From: Rosellinia necatrix
Lineage: Eukaryota > Ascomycota > Sordariomycetes > Xylariales > Xylariaceae
Direction: 5' to 3'
Length of the DNA: 64,000 nt
Assembly (NCBI GenBank): GCA_021209875.1
Contig: JAGYVD010000007.1
Span: 372,001 to 436,000, forward strand
Shown in pieces: positions 10,889-20,805 of this stretch. Position 1 is the stretch's first letter, and each line of letters opens with the position of its first letter. The position numbers and the translations under genes were made by a program. The notes under the pieces are model-generated. The model saw nothing but the letters and a program-made list of their open reading frames with translations, made no database searches and was not told the DNA's origin.

Positions 10889-13800
10889 CTATATAAAATA
10901 AGTCGATTATAATAAATAAATAAACTAATATTTTTTGCTATTTTGTTTTTATTATATAATAAAAATATATAAAATTAATAAAAGCTTAATAATAGTTAAT
11001 CTTTAATAATTTAATAAAATAGTAGTTTTAAATAATTATTTATTATTTTTATAAAGTAAAATAATTAAAAGTTTGCTAAACAAAAATATATTATAATTAT
11101 TAACACAACAGGATTTTTTATTAATTTTTAATATATTTTAAATTTAAAAATATATTTATAATAATTAGTCCTTATAGTTTAAAATAATTTAATATAGCAT
11201 TAATAAAATATAATAATTTTTAGCATATATATAAAAATATATGAATTAACTGCTATATAAATATATATATTATTATTAATATTTTATTAATAATATTATT
11301 ATATATTTTAATAGTTATAAAAAGTATTTTGATATTTTAAAATTATTTTATATTATTTTATAAAAAAATATTGCGATATTTTTATAAAATTTTTATTAAC
11401 TATTTATTTATAAAACTTTTAAATTTTATATAAACGTTTTAAAACTATTAATTACTGCTAAACAAATATAAGCATTTTAATAATTAGCTTTTTAAAAACG
11501 TTGCAGCTTTTTAAAAATATTTTAAAGCAAGCGGATTTTTTATAATTTAATTCTATATTACGTTTAATTAGCAGAACTACTATAGAATTAAAAATTAACT
11601 TATTAATAAAAAATGTAAAAAGAAAAGATTTTAAACAAAAAATATATATTTATTACGTTTATAACATATATTATAAACTAATAAAAGCAAAAATAGCTTT
11701 ATTTAAAACTATTTAAAATATTATCTGCTGTAAAATAATTTTATAATATTATTATTTAAAAAACTGTTTTTTATAAATAAATAAAGCTGAAAAACGTAGT
11801 TTTAAAGTTATATTATTTTATATAAGCAAAAATATAACTAAAAACTTAAAAGTTTAATTTTATTAATATAAATAAAACTAATTATATATTTAAATTATAG
11901 TTTATTGCAGGCTAAAACTAAATATAAACTATTTAAATTAAAAATAGCTTGTTTTATTTAAGCTGTTAAAAAACTATAAATAATAGTCTAATCTAATAAA
12001 AACAATATAATTATATTTATAAACTATTTAATAATTAAAAGTATAATCGACTAAATATTATTAAATATAGCTGCTATAAATTATATAAATATTCAACTAG
12101 TTAACTTTTAATATATTTCTTCTAATATAAATTTTAAATATATTATTTACTAAAAAATTAAATTATATATTAAATATATTAAACAGATTTAAATTAATAT
12201 AAAACGTTATAAATAAAACAAGCAAGTTATAAAAATTAAAAGAACTAGTAATATTAAACTTAATATAAAATATAATAAAATATATAATAAAAGCAGTAAT
12301 AAATAATAAATAAAAAACAAAATTTAAAAAAAAGTTATTAAACCGACGTACGGTATAATAAAATAATAAACAAGCTAAATATTTAAAATTTTGCCAAGAC
12401 AACAAAAACGTTATAATATTTTCTAAACCCGGGCATTTTTTTTTATTATAAATAGTTTAATTTATAATTAATATTAAAAATAAAACAATTATATGTTTTA
12501 TATAATATAATTAAACAAATATTTAAAGCTATATATAATAATAAATATTACGCTAGTTTAAAAAATAATAAAAATTTTAAAAGTTTTTATTTACTATAAA
12601 TCTTAGTTAATTAAAAAATACGTTAAATGCTGTTTAAATTATAATTTTAATTATATAAACTAATTTAAACTAATAAAAGCTTTAAATTAATATGTTTAAA
12701 AAATATATTATTTATATAAACAATAACAATCGATTTTATATTAAAACTACCCCTAGTAAACATTAAAAATATTTTATAGCAGTTAATAAGCAAAAATATT
12801 ATAGTACATATAATTATATAATAATTATATTATATTATATATTTAAGTAAAGCCTGTTTATTTTTAAAAATAAAAATATATAACTAAAAATTAAGTTAAT
12901 ATATTTATAAAATAATTGCTAATAAACGATTAAAGAATTTTTAAAAGCATTATTTTTAATTAAAACTAAAAGTTTATATTTAACTTTTAAAAAAATATAA
13001 AAAGCTTTAAATATAAAACTATTAATAATTATAACGTATTATTTCTAAAATAATAAATTATTAAAAAAAAAACTAAATAATTAAATTAATAATATATTAT
13101 TATAACTTTAAAAACTTTAAGTTTAATTAAATTAATTTATATTTAATATTATAATAAAATTTTAATATTATATAGTTATAAGTAATATAGTTTATTTTAT
13201 ATAAACAGCTATTTAAATTTAAATTATTAGAACTTTTAAACTTTATTACTAATTAATTTAATTAATTAAATATAAAATAAATAAAAACTTTAAAAACTAT
13301 TTTAAATAAAACGCTAAGCTAGCAATAAATTTTGTTGCAGCATAAACTAAAAAATATTATAACAGCAAACATTATATATTATAATTTACTTTTAGCAAAA
13401 AATATTATTATGTTTATATAACAAATATTATTTATTAAACAAGCTTTTAAAAAAAATATTTATAATAACATGTAAAACTTTAAATAATAAAAAAAAAAAT
13501 TAAAAACTTAGCTTATAAATTAAACTTTTTAAAGCATTATAGAATTTATTTAATAATATTAATAGTTTATTTAAAACGTATGCGCAGCTAAAATAATTTT
13601 TTTAAATAAATTAAACTAATGCTTAAGCTAATAAAAATTAACTAATATAAACATTTAAATAGTAATAACAAAAAAATATATAAAATTAAATAAATTTTTA
13701 AACACTACGTTAATAAAAAAAAACAGATTTAATTATTTAATTAAATAATAAAACTAAAAATATAAACATAACTAATAATATATTAAAAACTAACTATGTT

Positions 13801-13945
13801 ATTTAAAAAAAATAATAAATAACTATTAAAAAGAAAACAGCCTCTGCTTTAAAATAAAAAAAAAAATTAAACATATAAAACAGCCCTGTAAAACAACTTA
13901 ATATATTATTAAAAATAATAGCTATTTTTTTATCCGCCAGCATTT

Positions 13946-14148
13946 TAATAAAGTCTTTAAAAAAAGCTTATATTAATTAAGCTAACAGCTTATATATTAT
14001 TAGATTAAATAAGTTGCATAAGCTACAGCTGGCAACAGATAGCCTACGGCCACTTCTGCAGGGGTTAATTCTAGACTTACTAGAATTCCCTACTTAGCAG
14101 AAGAATTAATAAAACATCTTTTTTTCTACCCTCATACCAATCTTCTCA
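13946..14148. repeat. Right LTR of the nested element
   Basis: 203 bp. Its inner (left) part is heavily T/A-changed relative to 5964-6165, for example AGTCTTTAAAAAAAG against AGTCCCCGAAGGGGC. Its outer end (CTACCCTCATACCAATCTTC) is unmutated. It is followed by AACAG. Confidence 0.82.
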
Positions 14149-15521
14149 AACAGCTTATTATAAAAAATTAATAAAATAGCCGATAAACTATATATATTAT
14201 AAAACTACGCTTAAAAAATTTTTAAATTATTATATAATAATAATTATATTAATAATTTATATTTTTAAGTTATAGCAAATTAGTTTATTATTAACAAAAA
14301 AGCTTAAAAATATTTTAAAACATGTTTTAAATATATTATATTTTATAATTATAATTATAAGCTGTATAAATTATTATAATTAATATTTAGTTTATTTTAT
14401 TTATTTTATATTATTATAATTAATATAATACTAGTTTTTTATATTAAATTAATAATATAATATATTTATAGTTATAATATATAAACTTTTAAACGTTTTT
14501 TAAATTATTTTTAATTAACACGATTAAACAGCTTTTTAATAAGCAGACGTTTTATTAAACAGATTTTTGCTTGCTATATAAAAAATCTTTAAAATAATAT
14601 TTAGCCACTAAAACTTTAAATTTTTTGCTGACTTATAAAAATATATATAAATATATTTAAATATACAACTTTTATATGCAACAGCATACTATTTAGCAAT
14701 AAACAGCTAAAATAAACGATTTATTTTTATAATTAAATCTATGCTTAAATATTATTTTTACGTTTTAAAAAACCTAGCAGACTAAAAAAACTTAGTTTTT
14801 AAACTTTAATTTAAACTATATAACGTTATATTAATAATAATAAATTAAACGCTTATAAAAATAATTTTAAAATTTATTTTTAATTTTATATTAAAATATA
14901 TTAGCTTTTTATTTTTATTTTTAATCCGCTTAAGCTTAAATTTTATATTAAAATAAACAATGTTATAACGTTATTATTTATAACAGCTAAAATATATTAT
15001 AATTAACGTTATTAATTAATATTTTTAAATTTAATAATAAAATATTATTATAATTATATAAAAGCTATAATATATTTAAAACTGCTAGCTTAAACTACAA
15101 GCTAAAACAATAATATATAAAACTTTTTAAAATACTTAATAAAATAAACAGATTTATATATAAGCTTAAATTTTTTAAGTATTTTAAAATTTACGACATA
15201 ATATTTATAAACTATTTAAAACCAGCTTTTTTTATAAATTATTTTAATAAAATATTGCTGTATTTTAAAAACGTTTATTTAAAAGTATATAATAAAAAAT
15301 TTATCGACAAAAATTATAACAAACATAAATATTTTTTAAAATATATAAGCTTAAAACTAAAATATTATAAATAAGTTATATTTTAAAAATTAAAAAATAA
15401 AACAGCAGACTTATTAATAAATTACTAATAAAAAAAACCAGCTATAAAAATATAAAAAAATAAAAGCTTAATTTATATATACTAATAATAAAAGCATTGT
15501 TATTTTTAATAAAAAGCACTC

Positions 15522-15692
15522 TATAAAAAAAAACCTTATTTATCCTATAAGTGGGTCCGTATTCTTAAGACCTAAGGTCTTTATTCTATACATAGTGGCC
15601 AACACTTAAATTTATTTTTCATACAACTGACAGATATAAATAAATACACCAGATTAAGCCACGCATCTTAGCATCCCGGCATTGTTGCTACA
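15522..15692. repeat. Right 171-bp LTR of the outer element
   Basis: Aligns base for base with 2470-2640. The inner half is T/A-changed and the outer half keeps C and G. It is followed by AGCAG (15693-15697), beyond which base composition returns to normal. Confidence 0.85.
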
Positions 15693-15697
15693 AGCAG

Positions 15698-16048
15698 TGA
15701 AAGCCGCGTTGCATTGGTATGACATGCATATTATGCAATTACGATCTTTATATAATTCGTTGCCGATCCCGACGGCGAACCCAATTGCCCGCCACGACGA
15801 ACCCCAAACGCCCACATGCTCCACATCAACTCCCCACCCGGCCATCATCACGTCGACTTTCAATCCTAGCAAAGCAGTAAGCGTGTACAGTACAGTGCCC
15901 CTCATCAACATCAGCATCGTCCATCGTCACCACCGCCACCGCCACCGCCACCGTCACCGCCACCAAGACGGCGCGAGACTACAATAACCAACCTTTCACG
16001 CGTGCACACACACATACACACACATACACACACGTGCACGTGCACATC
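15698..16048. other. FTA4 upstream region with simple repeats
   Basis: Between the transposon and FTA4. It holds a CCACCG-type repeat (about 15928-15964) and a CA/CACATA microsatellite (about 16003-16041) just before the start codon. No gene is seen; overlapping short frames on both strands come from the repeats. Confidence 0.6.
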
Positions 16049-16562
16049 ATGCCGCCCCCGACGATAATCGCCCACAAGTCGACCTTCCTCGCCGCGCAGA
16101 CCCTGCGCCTGTCCCAGGCGGTCGCGCCCTCGGCGGCGTGGCGCGCGGCCCACGAGCGCGCCGGGGAGGGGGAGGGGGAGGGGCCGCCGGCGCGCGCCGT
16201 CGACGACGCCGTGTACCGCCTCAACCACGCGCTGGCGCAGCACGCGCGCCGCGTCTACGCGCCCCAGGCCACGCGCCACGTCGCCGAGCAGATCGAGCGC
16301 TCGTTCTACGAGGCCGCCGAGCGCGCGGCGCGCGGGGGGGACGAGGACGGGGGCGGGGACGGGGATGACGTCGAGAGGCGGAGGCAGCGGCTTGGGGTCG
16401 GCGCCGATTTCAGTACGTATTTCTTTTATTTTTTTATTTTTTTATATTTTTATATTTTTATTTTTCATTCATTCGTTTATTCAAATAAAACAACGATTAC
16501 CTACATTGTAAAGAGCAAGGAGAAAAAAAAAAAAAGATTAAGAAGAGAGAGAGAGAAAAAGA

Positions 16563-16598
<36 letters not shown>

Positions 16599-17136
16599 AA
16601 GAGAGAGAAGCTAGCTAATAGACCCCCGCTCCCCACAGCAACCGACGAAGCGATCTCCTCCCTCCCGCCCTCCTGGGCCGAGCACAAGCCCCGCGAGGCG
16701 GCCGCGCACCCGCCCGAGGCCCGGCGCTACGCGGAGCTCGCGGCGTCCCTGGCCTCGCTGTCCGCGCGGCGGCGGGCGGCCCGCGAGCGCGTGGCGCGGC
16801 TGCGGCGCATGTCCGCGCTCCTCGCGCCGTTCGGCTCGTCCTCGTCCCCCCCTCCCCACGCCGGCGACAATAGCAATAACAACAACAACAACAACAACTA
16901 CGACGGCGGCGCCGGGAACGTGGTGCAGCAGAACCTGGTCACGCGCAACGGCGAGGTCGAGCGCGAGCTCGAGCGCATGCGCCTGCTCCTCGCGCGCGTC
17001 GCCGGCCGCGTCGGCAGGCTGCCCCCCCGGCAAGGCGAGGGAGGGCCTGCCGCTGTTAGGTGGTGATGATGTGGACGTCACGGACCTCGACTCGCTTGAG
17101 CGGAACAAGGTCGATAAACTGCTCGATCTCTTTTGA
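16049..17136 (+). CDS. fta4: Kinetochore subunit Fta4 (Sim4/CENP-U-type complex), with a frameshift near the 3' end
   Basis: Recognised from the N-terminal pattern MPPPTIIAHKSTFLAAQTLR, the motif RRVYAPQATRHVAEQIERSF, and a C-terminal half with SLPPSWAEHK, QNLVTRNGEVERELERMRLL and ARVAGRVGRLP. Fta4 belongs to the inner-kinetochore Sim4/COMA-related complex and acts at centromeres. Exon 1 is 16049-16412. The intron is 16413-16638 (GTACGT...CCCACAG, 226 bp, long for this genome, T-rich then GA-rich). Exon 2 starts at 16639 and rejoins as GVGADFTTDEAISSLPP. The start at 16049 is preferred to the ATG at 16034 because the family begins MPPPTI. Exon 2 holds an Asn run (about 16870-16898). As read, translation ends at 17066 after a C7 run (17022-17028). 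The other frame past that run carries the conserved acidic tail DVDVTDLDSLERNKVDKLL, ending with TGA at 17134-17136. This suggests a one-base indel or sequence error. Confidence 0.85.
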
Positions 17137-17780
17137 GACGGGTTTCCAACTTATAACCCCCCCCCCCTCACCTGGTTTGTTGTGTCTACTTCGATACCGA
17201 GCGGATTTAGTCATCGGGGGTTTACTACATGGAGGAATAAAAAAGGGTGAAGGGAGTTTGCATTCAATTTATACATCAAGCGTGGGCGTCGTGGCGTTCC
17301 AGGGCGGGGACCAGGTAACAACATGGTTTGCTTTTTATCGGGGTTGAGATTGTATTTCTATTACTGAGGCACAATTTATGTTCAAAGATACCCTACAATC
17401 AGACTCATTTCTCTCCAAGTATGTACAGAAGCACCAGTGAAGCATTCATCCAAGATTTTCTTGCCTGATAACACAATTTTAACCTGCATGTTCTCACGGA
17501 CGGCTCAATCCCCCCATCTCAATTGTCTATCTTACGATCATTCTATTAACGAGGTGCACCTGACAAGATGCTCTTCTTCTTTTGCTCCTGGTCTCCTGCG
17601 AGTGTGGCACTAAAATGATGTTAACCGTCAGTATTCATCCATCGCGGTATGGGCTCCAAGACAGGCATTTAAAAGGCAGACTCTTCCGCACAAATAACCA
17701 TTCCCCTTCACCCGCCTCAAATGGCACAACACAACCGGTAAAGCACAAGATGGGGAACGGGTATGAACAGGGTGGAACAC
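17137..17780. other. Intergenic between convergent genes
   Basis: 3' sides of FTA4 (plus) and the calpain gene (minus) face each other here. A C9 run lies at about 17158-17167. No coding region was recognised; the frame at 17582-17791 has no supporting features. Confidence 0.55.
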
Positions 17781-20700
17781 TCACTCCTTAGCGCTGTCAT
17801 CGACATCCAATCCTTTAGATAAGGTCTTCTCGCTTTCTTCGGCATCCTCCTTGGGCTCCCCGTCATCAGAATCTCCGTCATCCCCGCTACCATCAGCCCC
17901 GTCTCCATGCTTCTGAGCATACCGATTTGGCCTAACCACGCGTAACGTGACGATCTCTTTATCCTTGTCCTCTTCCGAGATCTTATAGTAGACGCGCAAT
18001 CCGACGGTAGCGACGGCGTTCCAAGGGTTGCTCTCAAACTCGTCTTCCGATTCGACCTGGCCGGGCTGTGCAGCCGGTGGCGGAGGTGGAGGAGGGGAGT
18101 CAGCGCGGTTCCTGAGCCTGATTTCCAGCTCCGTATCACTGATCTCGGAGAAAGATGGCACCTCGGATTCGGCGTCCGAAGTCTCTTCCTCCTCCTCTTC
18201 TTGCTGCCTTTGTGGCTCAGGCGAAGCATTCGGGGCCTCAGTTACCTTTTCAACAGTCTCATCAGGAACTTTAGCTTCAGAAGTAACTTCTTGTTTCGCT
18301 ACTGATTCACCAGTGCCCTCGACCTGAGGCTCGACGGTTGTTTCCGGACTCGGATGGTCCGGTTTTGATCCCGAATCAGGCTCAGAAGTGGCAGCAGGTG
18401 GGATGGTCTGCGCACCCTCCTCTACTTTCGGATCCGTTTGCTTGTCCGCAGATGCAGTGGGTTCTGGTATTGGTACCTCCGGAATGTCCTGGACTGTGTC
18501 CGCATCCTTCGCAGCTTTCGCAGCTTTCGCAGCCTTAGCAGCCTTCTTCGCTGCGCGCTTGGCCTTGACCTTCTCCTTATGTTCCAAATGCTTCTTATAA
18601 TCCTTCACCTCATGATAGTGTCTATCTCGGCGGGCCTGCATGATTTGTTTCCTGAATGCTTCGCGCTCCTTGTCCTCTTTTCTCTTTTTTGCTGCCTTTC
18701 TGGCTTGCTTCTCTTCTTCCGTTTCAATGATTTCCCCCTTGCTATGAGCTAAGTCATACCTATGTGATGTTAGTTGACATCTCGTAAATAACGGAATGCA
18801 TGATTATGAATATGTTATAACTCGATGTACAGTAGCAGTATAAGAAAGGGGATGAATACGTACTGGACAAACGTTAGCAACGAGATATCATCTGGAAATA
18901 TGCAAGAGCCGAAGGGTTCAGATCGAATGCTGGAGATCTACTTACCGACATGCCCACGGCTACAAGTTTATCTCTACGGTCTAGCGCATATTTTCGTATG
19001 ACCTCTTCGATTGGCAGCAAGTCCAGATTCCGAGTGGCGTTCACCTTCATAAGAACGGTGTACTCGCCTGCTTCGAGCTCCAACTCTACATTGACTGAGC
19101 GGGTTTGGCGGTAGGGTGCGATACTGCGAACGACGTAGTCCTCCTGGCCCTTTTTATGCAAGCGGAAGTTCAATTCGAATCGGTATTGACCCTCGAGGCC
19201 GCGGTAATAACGATCATCGAGCTGCGAGAGAACCAGGACAACCGGCCCCATCTTGGCCAGCGAGAAGGTGAAATAGGAATCATGGTAATCCAACGTCCAG
19301 GGGACCGAGACGGTCGTCCAGATCGAAGTGACTTTCCAATCGGCGCCGAAAAGTCGTGTGCGGTCGAAGGCCTGGTACTTCCGAAGGAGGTCATCGTATG
19401 AGATCCAGAAACTGCCATCGTCACCGAATCGATGATTGAGCTTCGTCAGCCACTCGGCCGTCCACTCTTTAGACCCATCGCTCCACGGGCCTTTCCACTC
19501 CCCCTGCCCCCAGGGATTCTTCAGCAGCACGAGCCTCTGGCCATCTATCTCCACAGCCCTCATGACAGAGTAGGCGTGTAGTTCCACGATGCCCTTCCGT
19601 TCGCCGCGGCCGATGCCCCACATTCCGGTTGAGCATCCGAAAAGAAACTCGTCATTTACTTTCATCAACTCCTCTTTCCAGAAGTGCTCCTTGTCTAGGA
19701 TGTCTGTGCTATAGAGCTCGGTGGTTACGCCGCCGGTGAGGTCCTCGATGCCCTCACCTGTGAAGCCACCTTCGATGGCCTGGTAGTCACCATGAGCCTT
19801 GGCGTAGGCCTTCTCTAGAAGCGGCAACCACGTCTCATTCGCGTGCTCGCACTGGGCAAAATAGAGCGCGCCAGATCCACTCTGATAGGCTTTCCTGTAC
19901 TGTTCCTCGGGGTCGACGCGCTCGATCGACTCCCAAAGCATGCGCTCAAGCACGCTCTCGTCGAAGTCAGGTTTGGTCAAGAAGAGTTTGTCGTCAATGA
20001 TCTCGGAGTACCACTCGCCGTCGCGATGAAAGACGAAGCCGTAGACGCCGACCTGCTCATCGCGCGCCACGCACACGCGCTCAATCAGACTCGGCTTGTT
20101 GCTGAGCGTGCACAGGGCTGCAAGCAGCCAGCAGTCGCCGTCACGCCCCTGGCGTACATCGTTGGCCGTCGGCCCGTCAATGAAGAACTTGGGGACATCG
20201 AAGATGTCGGTAACACGCTTAACACCCTTTGGATGGAAGGTCGATGGGGGGTCTTCGCTGATATTGGTCAGCGAATTAAGTGTGTCATGATCGCCCCATT
20301 TCAGATCGAGCTCGAGGTCGAAGTGCGGATCGCGATACTTCTGATTCACACGGCGGCATTCCTTGACGATCTTAGCAACCTTAGCCTTGCATATGGCGGC
20401 GGCCTCTTCGTAGGAAGCCTGTGCCGTAGTACCAGCAGGCTTATTGGATCGCCGCGCCGCTCGCTCAGCATATCGATTAGAGGGTATGACGGTTGTTGCT
20501 GTGATGGAAGCTGAGTGTCAGCCAGTCCCAGGAGCAGAAACACGCTACTCTCGATCATTCGAAATATCGACATAATCGGGGAAACGCGGGAAACAACGTC
20601 ACAAACCTTTTCCCGGGGCCTTGGTAGTAAACTTGGCCCAAAACTCATCGATAATTTGTTGAGGGGGTTGTTGTTTAGCCTTCTTAGTAGACACAGGTAT

Positions 20701-20805
20701 TCGGACGGGGAACTCGGCCATGACCGTTTGTGCCACCGGGTCGCCTCGGCCCAGATAGTACTCGGCCTCCGATGCGGCGTCGGGCGGGAGGGCAGACATG
20801 GCCAA
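17781..20805 (-). CDS. Calpain-family cysteine protease with a charged C-terminal tail
   Basis: Exon 1 is 20607-20805; intron 20499-20606 (GTTTGT...CACAG); then a long exon to 18946. The calpain catalytic triad is visible: Cys in GRDGDCWLLAAL (residue about 189), His in ELHAYSVMRAVE (about 374), Asn in LLKNPWGQGEWKGPW (about 394). C-terminal beta-rich calpain domains follow, up to KLVAVGMS. The remainder continues with YDLAHSKGEIIETEEEK, a Lys/Ala-rich stretch, a long acidic Pro/Glu region, and a final folded-looking segment NPWNAVATVGLRVYYKI, ending at 17781. Between 18760 and 18945 two intron-like units appear: 18863-18945 (GTAAGT...CTAAC...CAG) and 18760-18830 (GTACAT...CTAAC...TAG). A 32-base mini-exon between them keeps the frame but adds a hydrophobic insert absent from the usual VGLSYDLAH junction, so this splice is uncertain. 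It lacks an N-terminal MIT region, so it is not obviously PalB/Rim13. Likely cytosolic. Confidence 0.85.

Larger units (their letters stand above)
5964..14148. mobile_element. Second, nested LTR retrotransposon (about 8.2 kb), RIP-degraded
   Basis: Direct repeats at 5964-6165 (202 bp) and 13946-14148 (203 bp) share long identical stretches, such as TTCTAGACTTACTAGAATTC followed by CCTAC. They are flanked by AACAG on both sides (5959-5963 and 14149-14153). The left copy begins TGATAAAG and the right copy ends CTTCTCA, giving a TG...CA element; the inner ends are RIP-changed to TA. After subtracting two short insertions the element is about 7.7 kb. Just inside the right LTR, the reverse complement of 13931-13939 reads TGGCGGATA, similar to the TGGCGATTG next to the outer left LTR, hinting at a minus orientation. 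Against that, a frame at about 7576-7690 reads plus-strand NNNRCCNKNHSNNN, which could be a Gag remnant. Orientation and class are unresolved. Confidence 0.82.
2641..15521. other. Extreme A+T tract with RIP-like composition
   Basis: Nearly all of this tract is A/T, dominated by TpA, TTAA and ATAT words. CpA and TpG are rare, and C and G survive mainly in GCT/AGC and ACG/CGT contexts. That is the expected residue of C-to-T change on both strands at CpA. Short islands of normal composition interrupt it (4776-5031, 5964-6110, about 7040-7250, 10619-10888, 14090-14148); each coincides with an LTR or short insertion. Small open frames here (for example near 4500-4734, 9037-9231, 12163-12405) encode only K/N/I/L/F-rich strings and are composition artefacts. 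Confidence 0.85.
2470..15692. mobile_element. LTR retrotransposon, RIP-degraded, hosting nested insertions
   Basis: Two direct repeats of exactly 171 bp (2470-2640 and 15522-15692) end in GCTACA and are flanked by the same 5-bp target duplication AGCAG (2465-2469 and 15693-15697). The left copy starts TGG; the right copy starts TAT, which fits partly with a RIP change. The 12.9 kb between them is overwhelmingly A+T, with TpA-rich composition and stops in every frame. Removing the nested insertions (256 bp plus duplication, 8185 bp plus duplication) leaves about 4.8 kb, a normal size for a single LTR retrotransposon. Nine bases inside the left LTR is TGGCGATTG (2650-2658), a possible remnant of a tRNA primer-binding site. 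Class (Copia or Gypsy) and orientation cannot be settled by eye because no RT or integrase motif survives readably. Confidence 0.85.

Noticed and set aside
2641..15521. A+T-rich block as a centromere, close to a kinetochore gene
   Set aside because: The block is fully bounded by LTRs with target duplications and is only about 13 kb; the nested retrotransposon explanation suffices. Proximity to FTA4 is coincidental.
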